64,000 nucleotides of DNA, taken from assembly GCA_013368315.1 (NCBI GenBank), contig JAACJM010000127.1, forward strand, positions 124,001-188,000. The letters are read 5' to 3'. This DNA is from Tetrapyrgos nigripes (taxonomy: Eukaryota > Basidiomycota > Agaricomycetes > Agaricales > Campanellaceae). Shown in pieces: positions 32,812 to 44,954 of the stretch. The notes under the pieces were generated by a model. That model searched no databases. It was not told the DNA's origin and worked only from the letters and a program-made list of their open reading frames with translations. Position numbers and translations under genes: made by a program. Numbering within the stretch: position 1 is the stretch's first letter; every line of letters begins with the position of its first letter.

Positions 32812-34470
32812 GTCCTCGGAGGGATCGCCAGTCCACCGAATGCCTTGGCAATTTTGTAGACAATTAAGCTTGGTTCAGTAATACTGTGTCAGTGGATCAA
32901 ATATATTATGCTCGTTAACGTTGTCATCGTCCATGTAGCCTAATGCTATCAAATTGCCTCTTGTCTTTGAGCCTTCTGCTGCTCTGTACCAGCTTTTACT
33001 AGCTATACTTGCCCGAACAGCAATAGCGAAATGTATGTACTGTAACTTCAACTTGGCCTAATTGATCATTTTTTTCAAGAGCCACATGTTTTCAAGCTTC
33101 CCTCTTTCAAACGACAGTGTACGGCCTCTTCACGAGTTGTATGCGTCTTTAGCTTCTTCATGGACGATTCTGACACGGTTTTAGTGACCAGAAACTTGCC
33201 AAACCTAAGTGGAGCCGGGTTATTCCCCCTCGAGGACTTTCAGTTGCAATTGCACTTAAGCCAGTCAATCCATAGCCTGGCTGGCACCCAGGCGTTTCAC
33301 GAGGTTTCACGCTACCTGGGTGCGAGGCTTTCATACAAGAACTGGAAAAGAAAGGAGTCAAAAGAAGTGTATGTGAGGGGGTATGAGAGAGTAGTATATG
33401 GTGAAAGACCTTGTCTTCAAATTTCCAGGTTAGTTAGGCCCGACGACTAGAATTCCTGTTTTACACTCCAATGAATAAAGATACAACCCAATCATAAACA
33501 GAAACATATACGATGTAGACGGTAGATGATAGACAGCTTGTGTAGAAAGAAAAGTAGATGCATGTAAAAACAAACGATAACAAGAGACAGAGACGGATCA
33601 TAAGCTATAGCCTATTGTACTCTATAAGATGAGGGGCAGTGAGTAAGTAGTACAATGAATATGATGTATGAGTACAATGTCCCGGGACAGCTTATGCTTT
33701 TCATATACAAGTCCGTGAAAACCGAGTCCATGATTAGATGGAAGGCGAGCGACTAAGATGAAGTGAAGGAGGAAGTGATGTAGCGCGGTGCTAGAATCTA
33801 TATGCATGACAGCACGAAGGGAGCCGAGCCAGTATTCTGGAACAGGCAAAGACAGGCTGACCAATGCGAGAGGAACGCCTTGTAAACGTACAAAGCAATG
33901 ACGGAGTTGAGTCAGTATCAGGTACAATGCAAAGTTAAAGAACAAAGAACAGTGGAGAAGGAAAGAAGGCAGGAGAGGAGTGAAGATGCAGTGCAACAGA
34001 AAAAAGTTATGAACGAAGCTCAGTATAAAAAGGCAATATATGGGTTGTCTCCACAAGGATCAGAACAGGTCTGATAGGTTATACATCATCGAGGTTCATA
34101 GGAAGTTACGTTGCGAAAGCGGGCAAAGGCCCATAAGAGGCCTGGAGCACAGGCGAAAAGACGATGACGCAGAGGGGCTCCAAGGACTCACATATCATAT
34201 ATGTAGTACACGTTGTGATGCGATTATACGCGCAATAACGGCGGTATGAGGAACTGGAGTAAGACGTAAGTATCAGGGGGAACACAGGATGACGAAGATC
34301 AACAGAAAAAGAAGACTCAGATAAATTTAGGCAATATAGGTTGTCCTCAGAACCCGAGGGTTCAGAACAGGTCTGAAAGTTTATCATCCCAGAAAAGAAA
34401 GGGTATTACAGTGACAGCAACACATTGAAATCCAAGTAGAAAGCGAACAGACACTCACTTTAGCAGTAAA
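32812..34470. other. Gene-poor stretch, mostly downstream of calcipressin
   Basis: About 1.65 kb. An ATG frame at 33160-33450 (96 codons) has no recognised motif and contains a hairpin-like GCACCCAGG...CCTGGGTGC near 33290-33325, so it is not called. Two related segments (about 34028-34085 and 34327-34388) share GGCAATATA(TG)GGTTGTC and CAGAACAGGTCTGA, an imperfect direct duplication about 300 bases apart in the likely 3' region of the calcipressin gene. Confidence 0.5.
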
Positions 34471-35393
34471 TCAAGCAACGATCGCAGATCTCAAAGGAGG
34501 CATTGCAGTCGCCACTGGCCTCCACTTTGACCTTGCGGGCGCTGTGTCTCCGTACACCCAATCCTCATCAGCAACATCCATGTCTTGACCATTGCCACAA
34601 TCACAATCTTCCACGTATACACCAACACCCGAACCTTCTTCAGGATCAAGCAACACCTCTACACTTGAACGCTTCTCCTGTAATTGGAGTTGTCGCAAAG
34701 CAGCCATCAGGTCGTCAGCGAGAGGTGCGGCATTTGGTGGATCTTCACGAATGGGTTCCCAGCCAACGGGTGGAGAGCCAGGTGGCGAGATGAGGAAGTT
34801 CTTCTCCAATTCGGGAGGATGGAGATAACTTTCTTGAGGGATGACGAGTTCGTTGGAGTCTCGAGAAACGAGAGGGTTGGGGTCTGCGCGGTATACCCGG
34901 AGACTTATTTCATGTCTGTAAGGAGATATTTAAGAATGAGTAACCACCTCGGGTATCCAACACAAGTCTATACTCACCTATTCTCAGTTCCTTTGAGAAC
35001 GATAGGATCACATTGTCTCTTGGCATGCTCTGCACTATCCTCTTCATAATACACAACCAGAATCCTTCCGAAGAACGGTAAAGGCACCCATTGGTTGATC
35101 TCTCCATATGTCTCAAAGTGGCGTTTCAAGACACTAAGGATCTGAGGTGCAAAGAAGCCTTTAGGAAGCTGAGTTATGGCTAGCGAGTTGGTTCGCTGGA
35201 TTGAGCCATTCGAGCCTGTTGATGGCCGTCTTTGACGAGGGGATCCAGGGTAAGAAGAGGAATCCATTGTGGACTGGAAGGAATAGGCCGAGGGCGACTC
35301 GGATTGTGTCGACGATGAGGAAGGAACAGAGACAATGTAGGAAGCCATTTGGTCGAGGGAAACAGCGGGTACTTGTGGACGTTGGGTGAACAT
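34471..35393 (-). CDS. Calcipressin (regulator of calcineurin, RCAN/Rcn1 family)
   Basis: Two exons on the minus strand, ATG at 35391-35393 and TGA at 34471-34473, joined at about 34976/34918 (GTENR into HEISLRVYR). The N-terminus is Ser/Pro-rich. The RRM-like domain follows: LAITQLPKGFF, LKRHFETYGEINQWVPLPFF, GRILVVYYEEDSAEHAKRQC, then ISLRVYRADPNPL. The family hallmark LEKNFLISPPGSPPVGWEPI comes next, and the protein ends in an acidic tail. Calcipressins bind and inhibit or tune the calcineurin phosphatase in the cytoplasm; the FLISPP-x-SPP segment is the phosphorylated docking motif in relatives. Length is about 288 residues, normal for fungi. The identification is firm. Confidence 0.93.
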
Positions 35394-36285
35394 GGTGAGA
35401 GGAAATGGAATGGAGAAAAAAAAAATATCGCAGCGTAATATAAACTGCCTGCTGAGTGCTGACCAATCATGCTCCTAAAAAAGGCAGGTGGCCTGCGCTA
35501 GTGCGCCTCTTCCGTTTTCGGCAACTTTCACAGCATTGGGTTCACAGAGGTAGCTCCGTTTAGTCGCACCGCAGTGGTCTAAAGAAGAATAGCCTCTTCG
35601 TGTCAACCATCGTTCTCGGTCACAGCCTCCGTTGGCGTCTATTCATGCAGTTATATTTTGAATTCAGCGACTTGGCCCTCCGGTGACCGCCTCGGAAGAT
35701 CTTACTACTCTTGAATTAGTCTACGTCTCTGCGCAAATATCTTACGATTCCGCTACGTTTACAAACACAAGAGCGAAAAGCTGTTAAAGTCTGACCATTG
35801 CTAGTCACTGAACCATGATCACTGATTGACTGAGACTGAAAAAGCTCACTGCCCTAAAAGTCTTCGCTAAACTCCAGTGCCACTTGTGAAACGCACTTAG
35901 ACATTAAGGATTGTTGGACATTCGTTGGACCACCTACTGAGTCGATAGCAACCAAAAGCACAAAAAGGCTGTCAGAATTACAAAGGATATTCCGCTTATT
36001 AGTACAACTCGTTCTCATCATTCATCCGTTCTTCCTTCATTGGGCCTAATTGACAACACTAAGATGATCATAGCTCAAGTGTTGTATCATCCCAACTACC
36101 TACAATGGCAACGTGGACTGGAACGAATTTCAATATGTCGACCAATGCAAAAGCTGTTGAAGCACGCTTAAATAAGTAAAAATGCTGCGCCCCACACCCG
36201 TAAATCCCACCGATCCAATTTCAAGGCCACGTAGGCTCGGCATCTGAGTGTCAGAGCCTTTGTTCCTGACGAAAGATGTTCACCT
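35394..36285. other. Intergenic region between calcipressin and CCDC124-like genes
   Basis: Nearly 900 bases holding the calcipressin promoter and the 3' end of the next minus-strand gene. No open frame with motifs, no RNA gene and no mobile-element termini were recognised. Confidence 0.45.
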
Positions 36286-37540
36286 CTAAGCAGAAGGCTT
36301 GTCCCGCAATCGGCTTTCTACTTGAGCTTTCTTGGTGTTGAGCGCGTCTACTCTTTCTTCCTTTGTGGCGTTGTAGTCTACGACGGCTTGGTTGAATCTG
36401 GATTTTAAAGGATAAAGTCGATAAAACAAGGTTGATAGGCGTTAAAACAATCAGATATCATGATTAATCTGGTCGAATCAAGGCTAGCACTTACGGGTTC
36501 TCTGGCGACTTTTGGAATTGTTTGTACAGCAGTTCCTACGAAATTGGAATAATAAAAGAGATCAGAGGTAAGCCTCCTATCTCATGTCGCTGTCCCTTGG
36601 GTCAGGGAAAAGCGGACAATGATCGTTACCTTGTATTGCTGTAGACGGAGTCCCGGATGCTACCAAAGAAAACATATGTTTTCAGAATTTGTCCAGCGGA
36701 GATAAAGCTGTTGAATAATGTCCACTTACATCGCGTCTAATGTTCGGAAGTTCGCGCTCAGTGTATGCTTCCAGTGCTGCCTATAGAAATGGAGTAAGGA
36801 AAGCGCAGTGATATTTCTCAGTTTCACGCTCATCCCCGGAATGTTTGAGAAGCATAGGTACCTTGAATCGTCGCTATTGCAAAGATCTCATCAGCTCATG
36901 TCACCCTGTAAAGATCGAGGAGAATTACCTCAGGGTGCCTCTCGAGACCTGCCGCTTGTGATCCAACACTTGCTTTATCCATCTTCGCTGTAACAACTTC
37001 TAAAAGATCTATCGCATTGTCGATACCCGTCGCCGAGTAGCTCTCCACGGGCTCATTCTCTGCTCTATCCTTCTCCTTAGGCTCTGCATCACCTAGACCA
37101 CCTCCAGCAGCGATCGCACCAGGACCAGCGGGTTTGGGTGTAGGTTTCGCTCCAGCCTTCTTCGTACCTGCTTTAGGCGCTGGTTTCGCTTTTGGGGGAG
37201 CACTCGATTCTTCTTCGGCTAGAAGACGAGCATTCTCTGCTTTCCGAGCCAAATCCGCTTTGCGTTTCTCCTCTTTTGTTTCTTTACTTGCTTTGCCGCC
37301 CTTGACGCTGTCGTCTTTCCAAGACTCAGCTTCTTTACGTTCCTGCGGTTGGTAGTGATATCGATACGTCGAAGCAGCGTAGATAATGAAGCGTTCGTTA
37401 ATATATAGGTCTGTAATGTTGTATGTAGTAAGGACAAACCGCACCTTTTCGGCCGCAGCAGCTTCTGATTTCTTAGCTTCATTTTCGGCCTTCTTCGCTC
37501 GGCCCGATTCTTTCTTTGCGTTTCCACCTTTAGGAGCCAT
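36286..37540 (-). CDS. CCDC124 / Lso2-like ribosome-associated protein
   Basis: ATG at 37538-37540 (MAPKGGNAKKESGRAKKAEN); stop TAG at 36286-36288. Seven exons splice in frame, some very short, such as CGACGATTCAAG encoding RRFK. The N-terminal half is a highly charged Lys/Glu/Ala coiled coil. The C-terminal conserved domain reads LERHPE-RRFK-AALEAYTERELPNIRRD-HPGLRLQQYK-ELLYKQFQKSPENP-FNQA (hyphens mark splice joins), matching the DUF1014/CCDC124 family. Relatives bind the 80S ribosome at the intersubunit A-site region and protect idle ribosomes during stasis and recovery. Expected location is the cytoplasm. It is divergently transcribed from the DUF6699 gene. Confidence 0.92.
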
Positions 37541-37892
37541 AGTCGACGAGGGATGTGGTGGTAGAGGATCAAGATGAGTCGATACACGCAGGATGACGCA
37601 CTGCGGTATGGTTCCGGTCATCTAATCTCCAATCTAATCTTAGCCCCATTTAGTAGTATAGGTCGCCCGTTCGCCTCGAGGTTTTGCCTTGTGTCTCCGA
37701 CGTGTTGTGACTTCTGACTCGGTCTCACACTGCGTAACTTATACATCTATCTCTATCTACTTGCTTGATATACTCTCTTATCGAGGTTTTGGCTCTTGGT
37801 TCGCTATCTTGCCCAAAAACTCCAGAACTCACCTCATCGATCTACTCAGACCCGACAAATTTTTTGGACCTTTCCATCTGTGAAAATCTACA
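37541..37892. promoter_or_regulatory. Bidirectional promoter between CCDC124-like and DUF6699 genes
   Basis: The two start codons face away from each other 352 bases apart. The interval has pyrimidine-rich tracts and no supported exon. A shared promoter is inferred from layout. Confidence 0.5.
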
Positions 37893-39088
37893 ATGGATGC
37901 TTACAACAAATGGGCACCAGGGGCTCAATGTGCGTTGTTTTCTTCTCTAGTGGAGGATAAGAAACTGACACGTACGTCGTCATCCGGAAAACGCGTTATA
38001 GATGGCCCCGTACTCACTCAGACCGACCTTTTCCTCCTCAACTGTCCACTGGAATTGAACCCTATCCTTACCCAGACGAGTGCTTCTTTCCAACTCGTTT
38101 TCAACATTGTCACTGGTACGGCACAAACTTTCTAGTTTTGCCTTTTGTACTGACTTGCGTCCACAGGTCACACTGGCGGCTTTAACCCTGAAGCCCGCGA
38201 CCGTGATTTACCTTTTACATCCAAAGACGAACCCGCCACCATCCCGAGAGTCAATCAACTTATGATTATCACTAACATGAGTCCATGGTGCACAATCGTC
38301 AAGAACGATGAAGGCGTTAATCTGGGAGATATCTGTACGCAAATTTGGAAAGAGTGCGTTTATCCCTCCTTTTCGTTCCACCCTTCTGCTCACGATTACT
38401 TGTCCCATTGCATTTCATTCCGAATACAGCTACGCCGAAGGCTGGTGTACAGACGGCGAGATAGCCTCCCTTCCACCACGTTTGCAAGAACAAGTCAAAC
38501 GTGCCTCAGCTGCTAGAACTCAGGGCTGGGCTGGTGGGTATTATACACCTGCTGCAGCGCCTACAAGACATAAACGAATTGGTGGGTTCCATTACGTTCC
38601 CTTCCTGACGAGGTTGCTGTTTTCTCCGTTGTTGCATTATATGCGTCTTTTCTGTCTCAAAGACACATATGTTGCGCATATATGCATGTTTTATTACTTT
38701 CTTTTCCTTTCAAACTTCTTTCATGACTCGTATATGCGCCTTCTGGAAGCGTATGCAGATATATGCGTGTGTCTTTTCCTTTCAAACTTCTCTCATGGCT
38801 CGTATATGCGCCTTCTGGAAGCGTATGTAGATATATGCGTATGCGCCGTGTAGCGCATATACCCATATGTCTCGCAATTTGGTCTTCTTTTACTCTGATA
38901 CGTAGCCCTTTTCGTCCATCTCACACTTCGTCCATCTCCTTTACTAATACCTTCCACTGACCCTTTTCACCACAGATTGGCTTAGAGACCGGATCTTCTT
39001 CGAACGCCTACACAAAGAGGACAATTACGCTGCTTCGCGATTGGGTTTTAGAGCTCCCAATATCTTCGTTATGGATTTGCAGACATGA
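37893..39088 (+). CDS. DUF6699-domain protein
   Basis: Five exons: 37893-37929, 38002-38115, 38167-38353, 38430-38581 and 38976-39088, all phase-consistent, with stop TGA at 39086-39088. The product (about 200 residues) starts MDAYNKWAPGAQYGPVLTQT and continues LLNCPLELNPIL, LPFTSKDEPATIPRVNQLMI, SPWCTIVKNDEGVNLGDICT, QIWKDYAEGWCTDGE and ends RLGFRAPNIFVMDLQT. The pattern NP-x-L, then P(R)V-x-x-L-x-I, then PW-x-(I/V)-V-x-N-x-x-G-(V)-x-(L)-x-D-(I/V) is that of DUF6699, a basidiomycete domain of unknown function. A second DUF6699 protein lies at 48167-50437. Intron 4 is unusually long (394 bases) and carries a tandem repeat. Confidence 0.85.
38694..38850 (+). repeat. Tandem repeat inside intron 4 of the DUF6699 gene
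   Basis: Two copies of a ~68-base unit containing CTTTTCCTTTCAAACTTC, TCGTATATGCGCCTTCTGGA and AGATATATGCGT. GTATATGCGC and its complement GCGCATATAC recur in the flanks (near 38857), so part of the array can fold on itself. Confidence 0.85.
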
Positions 39089-40825
39089 GTTAATGGTTCA
39101 TGTCGTTGTCATCAAGCTCTCCAGCAATATACGCTGCTGCTCGTCATCCCAGTGTGCTCCGAGTCTCCTTGTATGTATTAGTACGTCATGTACTACTACT
39201 GTCTTGTTTTGATTTTTTTTTCTCCATACATCGTCATCATTGTCCTTCCTTTTTTCTCCTTTTAATCTGTTCTTCGCTGTCCCTGTACTGTCCCCGCATT
39301 GTTTCTGAATAGCTTTCAGTACCACTCATCTCATCATCGTGCTCATGCTCATTAAGCTGTATTCCTTGCTGTACATGCATACATCTATTGCTCTTTCACG
39401 ACCACTATCCACGTTCCTTGCTCTCCAATCACTCTACTACCTCTTTTCCTTATCATCTTTTGCACTTTACACGCTTCATACCTTTCTCCACCATGCTATT
39501 GCAGTTGATTTACCGCTTTCCTTGTTTCTGACTTCTGGCTTCTCTAGATACATAGTACACTGATACATACAACATTCTCTTTCTTCTGTCGTTTCATTAC
39601 CTCTTTCAATCTTCAATAATTGGAAACATTTACACTCTGATTTGCCTCTGACGTGCTAATCTCATTGCCTGCGGCTGAGCTTGCTGCCCCACTATAATAC
39701 TTGTTTCGATCTGACTAATTATGAGTTCGTGACATGGGGATCTACTGATGATTTCTGTTCTCTAGGTACCGCCTCAGACCTCCTAAGAGCAAGTTTTCAA
39801 AGAGTGTTATTGCACGTCGAAGTTTACGGTATGATTAGACAATCCTCAACAGCATATGTGATCTTTCTGAGACTTCTCTACAGTCTGGCCACGCTGAACA
39901 GTGCGGAAGTCTGAGCCTCAGAGAAAGAAAGATGCCACCCATCCGCAGACTGTTCAAGCTATCAACACAGTGAAGATAGACCTCGCTCGTAAATATCAGA
40001 GTTGGAGGGCTGGCACTAGTTCCAATTCATCGCGATTGATCGTTTTTACCCAGAGAAACAACATATGCACGACGCTGCTGTGCTCGGGCGGTTCTTCCCA
40101 TCACCTTATAGCTTATGGGCCTGCAAGGAGAGACTGCATGGTTCTCTGGTCCGTATTTGTCAGAGCAAAACGCGAGCTTTCCAGGAAAGGGACAAAATCC
40201 AAAATTTCCTCAAGCATCACGTGTAGCTGTTGTTGAACTGGTCGCGCATTGTCCTCCCTTATTCTTCTCTCTTTCACTTCTATCTCACTCACTTCTCCCT
40301 CGCAACAGTTCTTCCATACACTGAAGCAGCTACCCTCCGCCGGAAGGTTTTTTGTGCGTCTCTGTCGTCTTCCCGATTGCTTTACCCTACTGACGGTCCT
40401 CGCAGGACGCTTCAGGCGTATTGCGACTTCAGAATTACATTTTCGATCTCTTTTCTCTATAAGGTCTTCATCGTATGTTTCTACTCCTTCTCTCATCCTT
40501 CTACCACGTTAACGGCCTCCTCTAGGCCACCCAGAACGTTTCATTTGGATACTTCCAGTGTTTTACGAACTCGCTATTCCATTGCTGATTTCGATTCCCT
40601 CATCGTATGTCTCTGCCTTCTCCCATTGTTCTACCACGTTGACAGCCTCTCCAGGCCACCCACAACGTCTCTTTTGGACATTTGGACACTTCTGGTGTTT
40701 AGAACTCCATTATTGACCTCATTTCTCTGTATGGCTCTGTTCTCTCTCCCGTTCTTCTACCTCGTTGACAACCTCTTTCAGGCCTCTCAAAACACTTCGT
40801 GTACCCCATTACACATTATTCCACA
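39089..40825. other. Gene-poor stretch with imperfect tandem repeats before the F-box gene
   Basis: About 1.7 kb, strongly pyrimidine-rich. From about 40470 to 40800 there are three imperfect copies of a ~115-base unit with TTCTACCACGTT(A/G)AC(A/G)GCCTC and GGCCACCCA(G/C)AACGT. The unit ends just before the F-box start codon, so the repeats probably lie in its leader or promoter. Open frames through this region, including one of 270 codons, follow the repeats and show no motif. Confidence 0.55.
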
Positions 40826-42585
40826 ATGCCTCCCAAACACACCCTTTCCTTCATCCCGCGCGTCAGCCTCAACAGCGCCCCAATCCTTGAACAGTTACGT
40901 TACCCATATCAACTCTCAGATCCTGCCGGAGACGTTGACCGAATTCTGCGAGATGGAGTCCTTGATATGGACGATTACGAGAGAGAGCTCCTCGCTCTTC
41001 GAGCAAAAATGCTCTCGGTTGAAAACCGTCGTCAGATGCTGAAGAAACATATGGATCTGTGCCAGTCTCTGCGCTCACCGATACGCAAGCTACCGGTGGA
41101 GATCATGAATATAATCTTCAGTCTATGTGTTACAAACAAATTTGGCGAGCATTGGGGATACTGGAACAATTACAGGGGAGAGAACTGTCTCACTGCTAGG
41201 TGGCCTACGCTGTTGCTTAGCATGGTATGTTACCGGTGGAACCAGATTATCCGCTCGTCACCGCAGTTATGGTGCCACCTGGCTATTCGCGAGAAGGCGA
41301 ACACTGCACTCGTCCGCCTTTTTCTACAGCGATCTGGTACCCATCCTCTGGCGGTGGATATTGACCTGTACGATTGCGAGACTCGCTTTGCCAGCCTCAT
41401 CCAAGAAAGTCATCGATGGAGCTATCTCCGGCTCACTCACGTTGGTGATGAACGCCGAATTTCGCGTTTCGAAAAACTCATTTCCTCTGGGGCCCTTACA
41501 CAGTTGAAAACACTCAAGGTGTGTTCCGAGAATGCGAGCCCTGCAGTCCTCGATCTCTTCAAGGGATGCGGTCAGCTTACGAGTTTTTCTACGGATATGC
41601 ATCTATTCCGTTTCGAAAATTACACTTTCCCCTGGTCCCAGATTCGCGATCTCGAGTTGAGGGTTTGCACCTCCCATACAGATTACTCTGTTTTCCAGGC
41701 CATCGCGCATTGCCCCAGTCTCGTGAGCTTGCACTTGGACTGTGAGTCATGGAACTATGACAAAATAGAAGAGCCCGAGGTCGAGTTTCCCGAACTTGAT
41801 CAGCTTGCACAGACTTCCCACTCCATTCGTCATTTAAAAATCACCCTGGATGGACCGGAGATCGCCGAGAAGACTCGAGACTGTACCAACGCACTGGGAT
41901 TCCTTCTTTCGTGTCTTACACTGCCCTCCCTGGAGTCACTTGCAATCGCTGCGCGAAGTTATTGTACAGGCTCGTTATTTGATAAAGGCGAAAACTGGCC
42001 TACCAAAGAAGTTGAGGCTTTCTTCCACGATCTCACTGCCGTATCACGAAGCTGGCAATTGATAGCGTTCAACTATCTGGCAAGCAGCTCATGGCTCTCT
42101 TCCAGTTGACGCCCTCACTTGTAGATTTGACGGTACAGGATCAATCATATGGAGACCAGTCCGACCGTACCCTCTCCCTTCGCCTTATCAAGTGTCTCCA
42201 TACGTCTGACTACGACTCTTTTTCCTCAAACTCGCCTCGTGTCCTTCCAAGACTCCAGCGCATCAACTTTACCATTCACGGATCCAACTCCCAAGGCGAT
42301 GGTAAACAAGGCGATTTATTCGATGACGCAGCGTTTTTGGATATGGTTCGGTCTCGTTGGGTTTTGGAAGATTTGGGCCCTGAGGATTCCGGCGTAGCGT
42401 GTTTGAAGTCGGTGGCGTTTCATATTGTGGGGAGACCGATGAGGCCTGAGCTTGGCAATGAGGTGAGGCTGTTGGAAGAAGGTGGGCTGGGTATAATGGT
42501 GTCACATTACGAAACGGAGGAGGAGGAAGAGGAGGAAGAAGAGGTGCAATTGGGCGACGGTGCGCAGAACGTCCCGGGACAATGA
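40826..42585 (+). CDS. F-box protein of the second Agaricomycete type (one apparent frameshift)
   Basis: The ATG at 40826 (ACAATGCC context) opens a frame of about 425 codons. A helical lead-in (YERELLALRAKMLSVENRRQ) precedes the F-box SPIRKLPVEIMNIIFSLCVT, followed by SMVCYRWNQIIRSSPQLWCH and irregular leucine repeats. This lead-in plus F-box plus CxRWR-x-SPxLW layout is very common in Agaricomycetes and marks candidate SCF ubiquitin-ligase substrate receptors. The first frame ends at 42107-42109. The natural continuation lies in another frame: HCRITKLAIDSVQLSGKQLM then ALFQLTPSLVDLTVQDQSYG, ending at 42583-42585 after a Glu-rich tract. One base seems missing near 42011-42025. A lesion or a sequence error are both possible. 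Confidence 0.8.
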
Positions 42586-43128
42586 TGTCTGGTACAGGCA
42601 AGAAGTTTGTTATCTGAAATCGAAGATACAGTGTTGTCTCCGTTGTATCATGTAGCACTATGCTTTAGGAACAATGTTATGTACTCTAATCTCTTTCTTG
42701 CTACTACATTAAATATATAAATGGTACAAGGTCTTTCACCCAGATCCTTCTTCAGTTTATGGCCTGAGGTAAGGAATTGATCATTTCCCGCTACGACTTG
42801 ACGTCATGTTAGGATAAAAAGATTGCGTAGATTGTTGGAAGAGTAGCAGCAACTTGTTTCAATCAAGTGACCCCGAGGTACAGCCTATATAGGCCTCGCA
42901 CGCTACCACTGCGGCATGCTGCTGAAGGACAGACCTGAAAAACGTTTAGAGTGCTAGTTTCAGCTTTCTCTGGTCGTCCAAAATCTACTTTGGGCTTGCT
43001 TTGGACGGGTAAAGAGGGATCGAATCCGCGGAAACAAATCAGTGAGTAGAGATCACAAACGATCGTCGATCGACCGATCAAGTTATTTCAAATTTGAAGT
43101 CACCAAACCTAAAGAAACACGTAGACTA

Positions 43129-43217
43129 GGACAGGTAGCATATCGGGTTAATGCACTGCAATAATTCGCACGAAGTTATCACCCGCAGAGAAGTGGGGTT
43201 CGAGTCCCACCTTGTCC
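43129..43217 (+). tRNA. Intron-containing tRNA-like gene, copy 1 (identity uncertain)
   Basis: Seven-base acceptor stem GGACAGG/CTTGTCC (one G-U pair), D-arm GCAT/ATGC, anticodon stem CTGC/GCAG enclosing an enlarged 25-base loop that suggests a short intron, and T-arm GTGGG/CCCAC with loop GTTCGAGT. The Pol III box B is perfect (GGTTCGAGTCC); box A is close to consensus. The anticodon cannot be fixed because the intron boundaries are ambiguous. Confidence 0.5.
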
Positions 43218-44846
43218 CTTCTTGATGTACGGTTTTCTTCTATTTTTGTTTTGCTCATAGTCACTGCATAGTAAATCGTACTCGCTGCTGAGTGGTAAGC
43301 GCTTAAACGCTAAGCCAGTCAGTATCAGTATCAGTATCAATTCAGTGATCACTTTGGTTTGGTCTTCTTGACTCTAGATCTTTTCAAGCAAAAAACAGCT
43401 TGGCTTTTTTTCAAGTGTTTCTTCAATTGCACGTATGCACGTATAAGACAAGGGTAGGGTACAACTTGAAGGACGGATGGAAGATTGGGATGAGAGGTTG
43501 ATGAGAGGAAGGGGGAAGGACAAAGTGAACCGAAGCGTACTTTTAAGAAAGAGGGTACTACTAAGGAGAGACTCGGAGGAGAGAGAGGAATGAGAAAGAT
43601 GAGAGTCGACCAGCTGATAATCGAGACGAAAAAACGAAACAAACACAAAAGCCCAAGATAACACCACTAGCGCCCCTGGCCCGGGATATAGTTCTGTATT
43701 CCAGATTTATTTATTCTCGTCTGGATTCGAATCCTGGACGGGGTGGGTCATTGTCCCGCGTTAATACTTGCGGCTCCCCTTAACCACTGTCCCGAGAGCT
43801 CGAGGGTCCAATCCCCCCACCCCACCCCACAACGAACACGCCAAAGTATCCTTCCAATCCTCTTCATCCTTTTCAACGTCCATTCCCCGGGCTTTCTATG
43901 ACTCGGACTACGTCCCCAGACACTCATCCCCATACCCATCTTCATTCAACCTCGTCACTTCATCGCTAGACAGCAGTTATGTAACAGTCAAGCGCCGGTG
44001 GATTGGAAATGTGGAATCTTGAAGATCTTGACCTTGTTTCTTCTGGCTGCTAATGTCTTGAGTCGTCTTGGATGGTTGTCGTGGGTGGTTGTGTGTGGTT
44101 GCTTTAGCGCATAAGACGGGAGGGAGGAGGGGCGGGGTGAAAGGTTGAGAGATTGGATACGGTTGGAGTCATTGATTCTTGAAGAAGTCTGAGGCAACTT
44201 GAAAGGGCGCGAGATAGCGCAGAGTCGGAGGGTAACGATGAGAATGAGTCAAGTGACACAGCGCATCGACGTAAAAGTTCAGGATGAGGGCAGGATACGT
44301 TGGAGATTGAGTCTGAGTTCGAGATACGTACGCGTGTCTTATGCTTCGTGAGTTCGAGTCTTTCCTTGCGACCTAATCTAAATCCCTCCAAGTGTCTGTG
44401 ACGTGTCAAGAACGATAAGAACGATCGGAGGGCAGGGGAGGGGTACAACGGGGATGAAGAAGAAGGGAAGAGGATGCGTAAACGTGCAGAGGGGAGGAGG
44501 GGTTGGGAGAAGGAAGGTGAAGAGGAATTTCAAAACGAAAAGTTTAGTGTCTGATACGACGACGACGGTTATGAAAGTGACGGGCTACAGCGGCCAGAAT
44601 CGATGAGTGAAGGGTGGAATGGCAACTCTAGAAATATAGAGATAGATTGGGGCGCCCCTGGAGAGGGCGGGAGAAGGCGGAAATCGAGTAGAGAAGAATA
44701 AAAAGACCCGTAGGGAGACAAATGCGTCTTGGACATCCGCGGAAGCAAACCAACCAATCACGATCGATCATTTGAAATCCTCAATTCCACTGCACGACTG
44801 GGGTCCGGGAAACTGGGTATCATTTAGAAACACCGCTCGTAATGCA

Positions 44847-44954
44847 GGACAAGTAGCATAACTGGTTAATGCACTACAATCGTCTTACTCCGAGAGGAGC
44901 TTTAACTGAATCTCATCACTCGTAGAGAAGTGGGGTTCGAGTCCCACCTTGTCC
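44847..44954 (+). tRNA. Intron-containing tRNA-like gene, copy 2 (best-folding copy)
   Basis: Perfect acceptor stem GGACAAG/CTTGTCC, D-arm GCAT/ATGC, anticodon stem CTAC/GTAG with a 44-base insert between the arms, and T-arm GTGGG/CCCAC. Box A (TAGCATAACTGG) and box B (GGTTCGAGTCC) fit consensus, and a T-run (CTTTTTG) lies downstream as a Pol III terminator. The insert differs completely from copies 1 and 3. Confidence 0.55.

Noticed and set aside
40230..41042. 270-codon plus-strand frame before the F-box gene
   Set aside because: It follows the pyrimidine-rich tandem repeats and overlaps the F-box start in another frame. No motif was found.
43700..43830. Additional tRNA gene around GGATTCGAATCC
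   Set aside because: A box-B-like sequence is present, but the acceptor and D arms could not be paired, so no tRNA is called.
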